The translations under genes were made by a program, and so were the position numbers. From positions 2,976,001 to 3,040,000 of the forward strand of contig NZ_CP100454.1 in assembly GCF_024228315.1 (NCBI RefSeq): DNA of 64,000 bases. Direction: 5' to 3'. Below the pieces are notes generated by a model, which ran no database searches, was not told the DNA's origin, and saw only the letters and a list, made by a program, of their open reading frames with translations. Origin of the DNA: Halomarina pelagica. Lineage in GTDB: Archaea; Halobacteriota; Halobacteria; Halobacteriales; Haloarculaceae. This document shows, piece after piece, positions 34,200 through 42,373 of the stretch (position 1 is its first letter; every line of letters begins with the position of its first letter).

Positions 34200-35725
34200 C
34201 GGCCCACCTCCGCGGCGTCGAGGTCGCGGCCGAGCGCCGTCACCCGACTGAGGATCCCCTCCGCGTGCTCGACCGTCGTCCGCGGGTTGAGCAGGGTGAA
34301 CTTGAGGTGGGTTCGCCCGTCGACCTCGGTGCGCGCGAGCACGGCGTCGCCCTCGGCGAGCAGCGCGTCGCGGATCGCCTCGTTGATGCGATCGGCCCGA
34401 CCGCCGTCGCCGCCGTCGGCGGCTGACGACGGGACGTAGCGGAAGACGACGGCGTTGAGCGCCGGTTCGGTCACCAGTTCGAGGTCCGGATCGGCCGCGA
34501 TCCGGGCGGCCACCTCGGTCGCGAGGTCGAGGGTGTGCTCGACGAGCGCGGCGAGGCGTCGGCGGCCGAGCGTGCGGAACGCGACGAGCGGCTTCAGCGC
34601 GTCGAACCGGCGGGTGGTCTGGGTCGACTTCGAGACGAGGTTCGGGACGCCCGCCGCGTCGTCGCCCTCCGGGTTGAGGTAGGCCGCGTTGCGCGCCACG
34701 TGGCGGTAGTCGTCGCCGTCGCGCAGGAGGAACAGCCCGCAGCTGATCGGCTGGTAGAACAGCTTGTGGAAGTCCACCGCAAGGGAGTCCGCCCGCTCGA
34801 TCCCCGACAGCCGATCGCGGTGGCGGTCGCTGAGCGCGAGCGCGCCGCCGTAGGCCGCGTCGACGTGGAACCAGAGCCCGCGCTCGTCGGCGCGGTCCGC
34901 CAGCGCGTCGAGCGGATCGACGCTCCCGAAGTCCGTCGTGCCGGCGGTGCCGACGAGCGCGAACGGCTCCCGGCCGTCGTCGTCGAGGCGGGAGAGCGCC
35001 TCGTCGAGCGCCGCGGGCGACAGCCGGAAGTCGTCGTCCGTCTCGACCTCGACGACCGCCCGCTCGCCCAGCCCGAGGTGGGCGGCGGCCTGCGCCGCCG
35101 TGAAGTGCGCCGCCTCGGAGGAGAGGATTCTGAGGTCGGCCGCCTCCGGCGGGAGGCCGTCGCGCCGTGCGTCGCGGTCGTGCTCCTCGGCGAGGTGGCG
35201 GTTGCGCGCCAGCAGCAGGCCGAGGAAGTTGGACGCCGTCCCGCCGCTCGTGAAGACGCCGTCGGCGTCCTCGCCGTAGCCGAACAGCGCCGCGAGCCGG
35301 CCGACGAAGCGCTCCTCGAGCACCGACGCCGCGGGGCTCTGGTCCCAGGAGTCGAGCGACTGGTTCGTCGCGGTCAGCATCGCCTCCGCCGCGAGCGAGG
35401 GGACGAGCGGCGGGCACTGCAGGTGGGCGGCGCAGGCCGGGTGCGAGACGTTCACCGAGTCCGCGAGCACGAGGTCAGCGACCTGGCGAACCGTCCGCTC
35501 GAAGCCGACGCCCTCCTCGGGGAGACACTCGAGGTCCGCGAGTCGGTCGCGCAGTCGCTCCGGCGAGCGGCCGGAGTAGGGGGCGTCGCCCTCCACGACC
35601 GTCTCGACGACGGCCTCTTCGGCGAGGCGCATCGCCGCCCGGTAGCTCTCCGCGCTCCCCTCGCCGCCGAGGAAGAGCGTTTCGGCGGTCGTGCGACCGT
35701 CGGCGTACGCCGGGACGCCGCTCAT
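34196..35725 (-). CDS. ddc: L-2,4-diaminobutyrate decarboxylase
   Basis: PLP-dependent group II decarboxylase, 509 residues, making 1,3-diaminopropane for the siderophore backbone. HVDAAYGG at residues 287-294 and the PLP lysine Lys321 in AVDFHKLFYQPISCG; also 'NVSHPACAAHLQCPP' and 'FTSGGTASNFLGLL'. The Haloferax volcanii equivalent is called bdb. Assignment to diaminobutyrate rests on pairing with the aminotransferase upstream. Confidence 0.93.
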   Translation of the reverse strand: MSGVPAYADGRTTAETLFLGGEGSAESYRAAMRLAEEAVVETVVEGDAPYSGRSPERLRDRLADLECLPEEGVGFERTVRQVADLVLADSVNVSHPACAAHLQCPPLVPSLAAEAMLTATNQSLDSWDQSPAASVLEERFVGRLAALFGYGEDADGVFTSGGTASNFLGLLLARNRHLAEEHDRDARRDGLPPEAADLRILSSEAAHFTAAQAAAHLGLGERAVVEVETDDDFRLSPAALDEALSRLDDDGREPFALVGTAGTTDFGSVDPLDALADRADERGLWFHVDAAYGGALALSDRHRDRLSGIERADSLAVDFHKLFYQPISCGLFLLRDGDDYRHVARNAAYLNPEGDDAAGVPNLVSKSTQTTRRFDALKPLVAFRTLGRRRLAALVEHTLDLATEVAARIAADPDLELVTEPALNAVVFRYVPSSAADGGDGGRADRINEAIRDALLAEGDAVLARTEVDGRTHLKFTLLNPRTTVEHAEGILSRVTALGRDLDAAEVGR

Positions 35726-37080
35726 GCGGGTACCTCCGTCGCCACGGCCGCCTCGACCGCCTCGTCGAACCGGTCGGCGATGGCGTCCACGTCCTCGCGC
35801 GTGACGATCAGCGGCGGGAGGAAGCGGGCGGTCGCGCCGTGGCGGCCGCCGAGTTCGACGATCAGTCCGCGGTCGAAGCACTCCGCCCGCACCCGCTCCG
35901 CGAGGTCGCCGTCGGCGGGGTAGCTCCCGATCCCGTCGGGTTCGGCGGTCGGGTCGACGAACTCGACGCCGAGCATCAGCCCGCGACCGCGCACGTCGCC
36001 CACGGCGTCGTGCCTCTCGGAGACGGCGTCGAGGCGGTCGCGCAGGCGCGCGCCCATCGCGGCCGCGCGCTCGTGCAGGTCGTGTTCGAGGACGTACTCG
36101 ATCGTGGCCTCCCCCGCGGCCATGGCGAGCTGGTTGCCGCGGAAGGTGCCGGCGTGCGCCCCCGGCTCCCACACGTCGAGGCGCTCGTCGTAGACCACGA
36201 CGGCGAGCGGGAGGCCGCCGCCGACGGCCTTCGAGAGGGTGACCACGTCGGGCGTGATGCCCGCGTGCTCGAAGGCGTACAGCTCGCCCGTCCGCCCGAG
36301 GCCGGTCTGGATCTCGTCGACGACGAGCGGGACGCCGTGCTCGCGGGTGATCCGGCGGAGTTCCCGCGTCCAGCCGTCCGGCGCGGGGATCGCGCCCCCC
36401 TCGCCCTGGACGAGTTCGACCACCGCCCCGGCGGGGTCGGTGACGCCGCGTTCGGGGTCGTCGAGGAGGCGATCGACGTAGCGCGCAGCGGTGCGCGCGC
36501 CCTCGTCGCCGCCGATCCCGAACGGACAGCGGTAGTCGTAGGGATACGGGAGGTGCTGGACGCCCGGCATGAGCCCGGAGACGGGTTCCTTCGGGTCGGT
36601 GTCGCCCATCAGGCCCAGCGCGCCGTTGGTCATCCCGTGGTAACCGCCGCGGAAGGCGAGGACGCTCTCCCGCCCCGTGGCGGTCTTCACGAGCTTGAGG
36701 GCGGCCTCGACCGCGTCCGTCCCGGCCGGACCGCAGAACTGCACGCGGGCGCGCTCGGCGAACTCGTCGGGGAGGCTCTCGAAGAGCCGATCGACGAACG
36801 CCTCCTTCGCCGGGGTGGTGATGTCGAGGGTGTGGAGCGCGCGGCGCTCCTCGAGCACGCGCTCCATCGCCTCGACGGCGACGGGGTGGTTGTGCCCGAG
36901 CGCGAGCGTCCCCGCGCCCGCGAGACAGTCGTAGTACTCCTCGCCGTCCATGTCGACGACGGTGACCCCCCGCGCCTCCCGGATGGCGAGCGGCAGGTGC
37001 CGCGGGTACGTTCGCGCGTTGGACTCCCGGCGCGCCTGCTGGTCGAGCAGTCGCGCGTTCGACGCCTCGCCGTAGCTCAC
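35722..37080 (-). CDS. dat: Diaminobutyrate--2-oxoglutarate aminotransferase
   Basis: Class III PLP aminotransferase, 452 residues, converting aspartate semialdehyde to L-2,4-diaminobutyrate with glutamate as donor. DEIQTG at residues 255-260, PLP lysine Lys284 in TLSKAVGGGLP, 'FCGPAGTDAVEAALKL' substrate/phosphate loop. First gene of the siderophore operon. The start is GTG at 37080, supported by a GGAGGTG Shine-Dalgarno about 8-14 nt upstream and by fit to the family N-terminus. Its promoter has two iron-box palindromes. Confidence 0.94.
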   Translation of the reverse strand: MSYGEASNARLLDQQARRESNARTYPRHLPLAIREARGVTVVDMDGEEYYDCLAGAGTLALGHNHPVAVEAMERVLEERRALHTLDITTPAKEAFVDRLFESLPDEFAERARVQFCGPAGTDAVEAALKLVKTATGRESVLAFRGGYHGMTNGALGLMGDTDPKEPVSGLMPGVQHLPYPYDYRCPFGIGGDEGARTAARYVDRLLDDPERGVTDPAGAVVELVQGEGGAIPAPDGWTRELRRITREHGVPLVVDEIQTGLGRTGELYAFEHAGITPDVVTLSKAVGGGLPLAVVVYDERLDVWEPGAHAGTFRGNQLAMAAGEATIEYVLEHDLHERAAAMGARLRDRLDAVSERHDAVGDVRGRGLMLGVEFVDPTAEPDGIGSYPADGDLAERVRAECFDRGLIVELGGRHGATARFLPPLIVTREDVDAIADRFDEAVEAAVATEVPA

Positions 37081-37144
37081 GCGAGGACACCTCCGCTCGA
37101 AACTACCGCGACGGGTATCGTATCTCCGTGTTCCGGCATACGCG

Positions 37145-37162
37145 TTTTAGGCTAGCCTAAAA
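37145..37162. promoter_or_regulatory. Iron-box palindrome 1 (perfect, 18 bp)
   Basis: TTTTAGGCTAGCCTAAAA is a perfect palindrome, form TTAGG-N4-CCTAA, close to DtxR/IdeR/SirR-type operators. It lies 65-82 nt upstream of the dat start. Likely bound by an iron-responsive repressor of the DtxR family when iron is plentiful. Confidence 0.8.
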
Positions 37163-37180
37163 CACTGAAAAGGGTATCGG

Positions 37181-37198
37181 TTTTAGGATGGCCTAAAA
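37181..37198. promoter_or_regulatory. Iron-box palindrome 2
   Basis: TTTTAGGATGGCCTAAAA has the same 7-base arms and 4-base spacer as box 1, 36 nt away centre to centre (about 3.4 helical turns). The two boxes probably act together on the siderophore promoter. Confidence 0.75.
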
Positions 37199-37305
37199 AT
37201 TAACGCGCCCCCTATCCGTATGATTCTTACTATCGTGCGCCCCGGCGAAGAAAGATCTCGCGGAGGGCAGTAACGTGGCTCTGACAGCCGGCGCTCGGCG
37301 CTTCG

Positions 37306-37321
37306 TCTAGGTGGGCCTAAA
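37306..37321. promoter_or_regulatory. Iron-box-like site 3 (weaker)
   Basis: TCTAGGTGGGCCTAAA keeps the spacing but one arm is imperfect (CTAGG). No gene starts right beside it: dat is 226 nt away and the next gene (37453-38067) ends toward it. May be an auxiliary site or belong to a lost gene. Confidence 0.5.
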
Positions 37322-37452
37322 GTCCTTCTACTCCGAACGGGTTCGATCGGGCGGTCGCGGAGGCGAGTAGTCGGTCGCGGAGGTGGGTGGTCGGTCGTCG
37401 ACGGGACGCGCTCCGCCCCGTAGCGCTCCACCGGTCACTCCCCCTCCACCGG

Positions 37453-38067
37453 TCACTCCTCGTCCGGGGAGCCGTACCGCCGCGCCCAGAACAGCTGGAG
37501 GGGGGCGATGAGCAACGGGACGAGGTAGGCCGCATCGAGGCTCACCGCGCTGACGCCGATCGAGAGGGCGAACACGGCGGGGTTGATCAATCCGCGAAGG
37601 GTGAGGAGGCGCTCGGCGCGGGGAGTGATCTCGTCGGCGACGTACCCGCTCGACGCGGCGTACTGCCAGACGGCGGTCATGGAGATCCCCATCGCGATGA
37701 AGTTGAGCGCGTAGAGCGTCCACGCGAGGCGCGTGCCGTAGGTTCCGGTGAGTTCCGTCGGGAACGGCATGAACGACACCGAGAGGAGAAACAGGAGGTT
37801 GAGATACAGGAGGACGCGGTCGTGTCGGACGATCAGCCGAAACAGGTTGTGGTGGACGACCCAGTAAACGCCGACGACGAAGAAGCTCAGGAGGTAGCTG
37901 ACGAACAGCGGTCGCATCGCGCGCAGCGCGCCCCCGAGTTCCGACGGGGGGACCTCGGGGACCTCGAACTGGAGGACGAGCAGCGTCAGCACGATGGCGA
38001 ATACGCCGTCGCTGATGGCGTTGAGCCGATCGACCCCCTCGCCGCCGACGGTCCGCAGGCGTGGCAT
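37453..38067 (-). CDS. TMEM175/DUF1211-family potassium channel-like protein
   Basis: 204 residues with six hydrophobic helices in one repeat, the prokaryotic TMEM175 layout (tetrameric, proton-sensitive potassium channel in characterised members). The helix-1 signature reads RLNAISDGVFAIVLTLLVLQF (family: R..F.DGVFAIA.TLL), so the Phe-Ser-Asp is Ile-Ser-Asp here. 'YWVVHHNLFRLI' and 'LLFLLSVSFMPFPTELTG' are also typical. Confidence 0.88.
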   Translation of the reverse strand: MPRLRTVGGEGVDRLNAISDGVFAIVLTLLVLQFEVPEVPPSELGGALRAMRPLFVSYLLSFFVVGVYWVVHHNLFRLIVRHDRVLLYLNLLFLLSVSFMPFPTELTGTYGTRLAWTLYALNFIAMGISMTAVWQYAASSGYVADEITPRAERLLTLRGLINPAVFALSIGVSAVSLDAAYLVPLLIAPLQLFWARRYGSPDEE

Positions 38068-38220
38068 GTACCCGCGTTCGACGGTCCGAAACTTAAAACG
38101 AAATCCGTCCGCGGTACACCTGGTTCCCGGTCCGCGGCGACGGGACGTCGCGCGGTCGAAGAGCGATCGCGGGTGTGCGGGGTCGCCCCGTCGAGGGTCA
38201 GTTCGAGGCGAGGTGCGACC

Positions 38221-39720
38221 TCAGGCGTCCGTCGGGAAGTAGCGATCGTACCACGGGTTCGCCTCCTCGTACGCCGCCGACGCTTCGAGCACCAGTTCGT
38301 CGTCGAGGTGACCGCCGACGATCTGCAACCCGACGGGTAGGTCGTCGTCGGTCCACCCCGCCGGTACCGTCGCCGCCGGCTGTCCGGTCAGGTTGATCGT
38401 GAAGGTGAACGAGAGCCAGTGGAACAACTCGACCCGGCGGCCGTCGATGGTGGTCGGGCCGGGGCTCCCGACCTCGAATGGCGGGACGGCGAGCGTCGGC
38501 GTGAGGACGAGATCGTACTCCTCCGTGAACCGCCGCATCTCGACGTTCACCGCCTGTCGGACCTTGTAGGCCTCGGTGAAGTCCGTCGCGGTCCACTCCG
38601 TCTCCAGGATGTCGACCAGGACCGGTTCCATCTCGCCGCTGTGTTCGTGGAGTTCCTTCCGCAGTTCCTTGAGGTCGGTGCTCTGCGCGACGATCGCCGT
38701 GAACGCGTCCAGGGGGTCGGGGAAGACGGGCGTCGCTCGCTCGACGGTACAGCCGAGTTCGTCCTCGAAGATCCGCGCGGCCTCCGCGGTGATCTCGCGG
38801 ACGGACGGATCGACGGCGGCGTACCCCCAGTCCGGCGTGTACGCGACCGTCAGGCCGTCGACGTCCGGCTCCCGTACGGCCCCGAGGTAATCGGTCCCGT
38901 CGTCCGGGAGCGAGTGGCGGTCCATGTGGTGGGGACCGGCTATCACGTCGAGCAGCAGCGCGCTGTCCTCGACCGTGCGGCTCATCGGTCCGACGTGTTC
39001 GACCGACTCCCACGCGTTCGTCCCGGGGAGTTCCGGATCGCGGTGCTCCGGGAACAGGGGGACGCGACCGAACGAGGCCTTCATCCCGTACAGACCGCAG
39101 AAACTCGACGGGATGCGGATCGAACCGCCGCCGTCGGAGCCGAGCGCGAGCGGAACCATCCCCGCCGCGAGCGCGGCTCCGGAGCCGCCGCTCGAGCCGC
39201 CCGGCGTCCGATCCGGGTCCCAGGGGTTCCTGGTCGGTCCGAAGACGGCGTTGTCGGTGATCCCCTGGTAGCCGAACTCGGGAACGTTCGTCTTGCCGAG
39301 GACGATCCCGCCGGCGTCCCTGATCCGTTCCACGACGACGCTGTCCCGGTCCGGCACGAAGTCCCCGTAGAGTTTCGACCCGAACGTGGAGCGAATTCCC
39401 TTCGTCGCGATCAGGTCCTTTATCCCGACGGGCACGCCGTGGAGCGGACCGACGTCGGCACCGTCCTCGATCGCCCTCTCGGCCTCCCTCGCGGCCTCCA
39501 TGGCCTCTTCGTCCGCCAGGGTGCAGAACGCGTTGAGCGTCGAGTCGAGTCGCTCGATGCGATCCAGCGACGCCTCGACCGCGTCCACCGGGGAGATCGC
39601 CCCCTCCCTGATGAGCCGGGCCTGTCGAGCGCCGCTCATCTCGCAGATCTCGTCGGTCGTGAACGAACTCACGATTTCACCGAAGTCCGGCGCTCTTTGA
39701 TAGTTGGTAGCATTTGTCAC
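38221..39720 (-). CDS. Amidase-signature (AS) family amidase
   Basis: 499 residues from the GTG at 39720, chosen because GAGGAG lies 8-13 nt upstream; an ATG much further up (39879) would add an Arg/Ala-rich tail. The AS triad is complete: Lys101 (GIKDL), cis-Ser176 (GGSSGG) and nucleophile Ser200 (SDGGGSIR). Hydrolyses an amide bond; not GatA, since no gatB/C or aspartyl-tRNA context is present. Substrate unknown. Divergent from the zinc-ribbon regulator gene. Confidence 0.9.
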   Translation of the reverse strand: MTNATNYQRAPDFGEIVSSFTTDEICEMSGARQARLIREGAISPVDAVEASLDRIERLDSTLNAFCTLADEEAMEAAREAERAIEDGADVGPLHGVPVGIKDLIATKGIRSTFGSKLYGDFVPDRDSVVVERIRDAGGIVLGKTNVPEFGYQGITDNAVFGPTRNPWDPDRTPGGSSGGSGAALAAGMVPLALGSDGGGSIRIPSSFCGLYGMKASFGRVPLFPEHRDPELPGTNAWESVEHVGPMSRTVEDSALLLDVIAGPHHMDRHSLPDDGTDYLGAVREPDVDGLTVAYTPDWGYAAVDPSVREITAEAARIFEDELGCTVERATPVFPDPLDAFTAIVAQSTDLKELRKELHEHSGEMEPVLVDILETEWTATDFTEAYKVRQAVNVEMRRFTEEYDLVLTPTLAVPPFEVGSPGPTTIDGRRVELFHWLSFTFTINLTGQPAATVPAGWTDDDLPVGLQIVGGHLDDELVLEASAAYEEANPWYDRYFPTDA

Positions 39721-39975
39721 GACACTCCTCGTCGGGATCCTTAGCTCTTTCTGCGCTCTCGCGACCGGTCGTCTCGCTCCCGGGTCCGGTTTACCGGCGG
39801 CTAGCCTCCGCTCCTCGTCGGCGCACATTCGGGCCGCGATGGCGGCCGAACCGTGGCGGGAGCCCGTCTCCGACTCCATCCGTTCGGCGATCGATCCGCC
39901 GCCCCGACCTCCCGCTATCGTTCCAAAAATCTATTTGAGCTATACCTTTACCACGCAGGACACCTATCTGCGGGT

Positions 39976-40860
39976 ATGAGCGAAAGCGAGGCGGAGTCGA
40001 GCATTCAGGAGTGCTCTGACTGCGTCGCCCCGGCGGAGGCGTTCTCCATCGTCGCGAACGAGACGCGCCTCTCGATCCTGGAGGCGCTGTGGCGCGCGGA
40101 GGAGCGACCGGTGCGGTTCTCCCGGCTGCGCGAGATGGTCGGGATGCGCGACAGCGCGCAGTTCAACTACCACCTCGGGAAGCTGACCGACCAGTTCGTC
40201 CGGCGCACGGACGACGGCTACGACCTTCGTCACGCCGGGACGAAGGTGGTGCAGGCGGTCCTCGCGGGGTCGTTCAACGAGCATCCACACGTCGAGCCGT
40301 TCCCGGTCGAGGGATCGTGTCTCTGGTGCGGCGGTCCCGTCGAAGCCCGCTACGACGACGAGATGCTCGCCGTCGTCTGCACCGACTGCGAGCGGCGACA
40401 CGGGAAGTACTCCTTCCCGCCGGGGGGCCTGAACGACCGGACGGACGAGGAGATCGCGCGGGCGTTCGACCAGCGCGTGCGCCACCTCCACTGCCTCGCG
40501 GCGGACGGCGTCTGTCCGGAGTGCAGCGGCCGAATGGAGACCGTCCTCGTGAGCGAGGGGGACTGCTGTCTGGGCGACGGACTGCGCGCGGACCACGTCT
40601 GTGCGCAGTGCAACCACCGGCTCTGCTCGGCGGTCGGCCTGCGCCTGCTCGATCAGTCCGACGTCGTCGCGTTCCACCGCGACCACGGGATCGACCTCGG
40701 AGTGACGCCCTACTGGACGCTCGACTGGTGCGTCTCCGACGAGGCGGTCACCGTCCTGGAGACGGACCCGTGGCGCGTCGAGGTGGCGATCACGCTCGAC
40801 GGCGAGACCCTTCGGGTCACGATGGACGGTGACCTCCGGGTACTCGGGGTCGAGCGCTGA
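39976..40860 (+). CDS. Winged-helix regulator with zinc ribbons
   Basis: 294 residues from ATG at 39976. Residues 20-100 form an ArsR-like winged helix (ANETRLSILEALWRAEERPVRFSRLREMVG, then FNYHLGKL). Two zinc ribbons follow: Cys115/118 with Cys135/138, and Cys180/183 with Cys209/212. The rest is a beta-rich sensor-like domain. Family common in haloarchaea (wHTH with DUF7351-like C-domain, name uncertain). Targets unknown; it might control the divergent amidase. Confidence 0.85.
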   Translation: MSESEAESSIQECSDCVAPAEAFSIVANETRLSILEALWRAEERPVRFSRLREMVGMRDSAQFNYHLGKLTDQFVRRTDDGYDLRHAGTKVVQAVLAGSFNEHPHVEPFPVEGSCLWCGGPVEARYDDEMLAVVCTDCERRHGKYSFPPGGLNDRTDEEIARAFDQRVRHLHCLAADGVCPECSGRMETVLVSEGDCCLGDGLRADHVCAQCNHRLCSAVGLRLLDQSDVVAFHRDHGIDLGVTPYWTLDWCVSDEAVTVLETDPWRVEVAITLDGETLRVTMDGDLRVLGVER

Positions 40861-40959
40861 CCTGATCTGCATCCTACAGAAGAGACGTTCAGTACGATCG
40901 CCTACAGAAATGGATTTCAGATTACACTTTTGCGTCCGGGGACCGTCTCTCCATCCGTG

Positions 40960-41235
40960 ATGAGATCGCCCCGATCCCCCGTCGGCCGAACCGATACGCC
41001 GTACCCACCGATCCCGGAGACGCCGGACGCCCGCACCCTCCTCGTCGCCTTCGCGGTGGCGCTCGCGGTGCCCGTCGCCCTGTGGGTGGTGAGTTACCCG
41101 ACGCTCGCGGCGCTCGCCGCGGTGAGTTTCTCGGCGGGCGTCGTCGCGGTCCGCGTGGCGGCGGCCCGCCGCCGGAGAGCGACCGGGCGCACGACGATCC
41201 GCGTGCCCGGCGTCGGCGTCCGGTTCGACCTGTAA
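40960..41235 (+). CDS. Small membrane protein (91 aa)
   Basis: Two adjacent hydrophobic segments (about residues 28-48 and 50-67) followed by a strongly basic RRRRATGRT stretch, so the C-terminus should be cytoplasmic. ATG at 40960; a GTG/ATG at 40930 extends by ten residues without support. No family recognised. Confidence 0.6.
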   Translation: MRSPRSPVGRTDTPYPPIPETPDARTLLVAFAVALAVPVALWVVSYPTLAALAAVSFSAGVVAVRVAAARRRRATGRTTIRVPGVGVRFDL

Positions 41236-41628
41236 TTCGACAGGGGTGACGATAATTATTCCAGAGTAATTCTCGTAATATCATCTTCTCTGGGTTACTT
41301 ATACGCTATAGCGAATATTGCCGCAAGCTACCGATTCGTGACAGGTGAACGTCACCACTTGCGCACATTCACCGTGCTGTACTATGACATACAGTTATAC
41401 GATTGAGGTCCGTTGGTGGTTCTGTAGGGCGATTACCGTGCCCGTGTCGTACATCGGCATGATGTATGTACACTCGCCAAAATATACTAGGCGATATTAG
41501 GACAAGGCTTTCATCGAGGTCGTCGTGACCTCGAACTAACGGCGCGCACGTTTACCATCGTTCCCGGTTCCGGGCACCCGGGGCGACCAGGGGGTCGTGC
41601 ATGCGCGGTCGACAATAAAGGCAAAACA
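41236..41628. promoter_or_regulatory. Long AT-rich regulatory region before the phaB cluster
   Basis: 393 nt with no gene. CGCTATAGCG (41304-41313) is a perfect palindrome. AAATATACTAGG (about 41480-41491) looks like a TATA box; the transcription start would then be near 41515, inside an inverted repeat TCGAGGTC-N5-GACCTCGA (41514-41534). That leaves a leader of about 110 nt before ATG 41629, itself containing GC-rich complementary segments. Confidence 0.5.
41514..41534. promoter_or_regulatory. Inverted repeat, putative operator of the phaB cluster
   Basis: TCGAGGTC and GACCTCGA, perfect 8-base arms with a 5-base spacer, placed at the predicted transcription start. A repressor binding here would block the cluster. 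Confidence 0.45.
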
Positions 41629-42372
41629 ATGACACTATCGACACAGACCTGCGTCGTCACCGGCGCGTCACGTGGCATCGGACGGGGTATCGCGATCGAA
41701 CTCGGCGAACAGGGCGCGGACGTCGTCGTCAACTACCGCTCCTCGGAGGCGGAGGCCTACGACGTCGTCGAGGAGATCGAGGACGCGGGCGGACGGGCGA
41801 TCGCGGTACAGGCCGACGTGAGCGACCTCGACTCGGTGGAGGGGATGGCCGAGGACGTCGAGCGGGCGTTCGGCGGCGTCGACGTACTCGTGAACAACGC
41901 CGGACTGACCGTCGATCGCAAGTTCGCGAACATGACACGGGAGGACTGGGACCGCGTGATGGACGTGAACCTCGGTGGGGTGTTCAACTGTACGAAGGTC
42001 TTCTTCGACGACCTGCTCGAGGCCGAACACGGCCGGCTCGTCAACATCTCGAGCGTGGTCGGCCAGCAGGGCAACTACGGCCAGGCCAACTACGCCACCA
42101 CCAAGAGCGGCCTGTTCGGGTTCACGCGGACGATCGCGCTGGAGATGGCCCGCTCGGGCTCGACCGCCAACTGCGTCGCGCCGGGGTTCGTCCAGACCGA
42201 CATGCTCGAGGACGTCCCCGAGCGCGTTCAGGAGAAGATCGTCGGCCGGATCCCGCTCGGCCGGTTCGCGCAGGTGGACGACGTCTGCGGGATCGTCCGC
42301 TTTCTGGCGGGTGAGGAGTCGAGCTACATGACCGGCCAGATCCTCGCCGTCAACGGCGGCATGGAGTGGTGA
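41629..42372 (+). CDS. phaB: Acetoacetyl-CoA reductase (PhaB-like SDR)
   Basis: A 247-residue short-chain dehydrogenase: TGASRGIG at residues 11-18, NNAG at 89-92, catalytic Ser141/142, Tyr155 and Lys159. The C-terminus 'TGQILAVNGGMEW' is typical of PhaB/FabG. Reduces 3-ketoacyl-CoA to (R)-3-hydroxyacyl-CoA with NADPH, the monomer step for polyhydroxyalkanoate. FabG-like use is possible, but the adjoining carboxylase and ketothiolase genes favour the PhaB role. First gene of the cluster. Confidence 0.85.
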   Translation: MTLSTQTCVVTGASRGIGRGIAIELGEQGADVVVNYRSSEAEAYDVVEEIEDAGGRAIAVQADVSDLDSVEGMAEDVERAFGGVDVLVNNAGLTVDRKFANMTREDWDRVMDVNLGGVFNCTKVFFDDLLEAEHGRLVNISSVVGQQGNYGQANYATTKSGLFGFTRTIALEMARSGSTANCVAPGFVQTDMLEDVPERVQEKIVGRIPLGRFAQVDDVCGIVRFLAGEESSYMTGQILAVNGGMEW

Positions 42373-42373
42373 G

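Noticed and set aside
37183-37431. 82-codon frame beside the third iron box
   Set aside because: Pro/Arg-rich with no acidic bias; overlaps an iron box, so unlikely coding.
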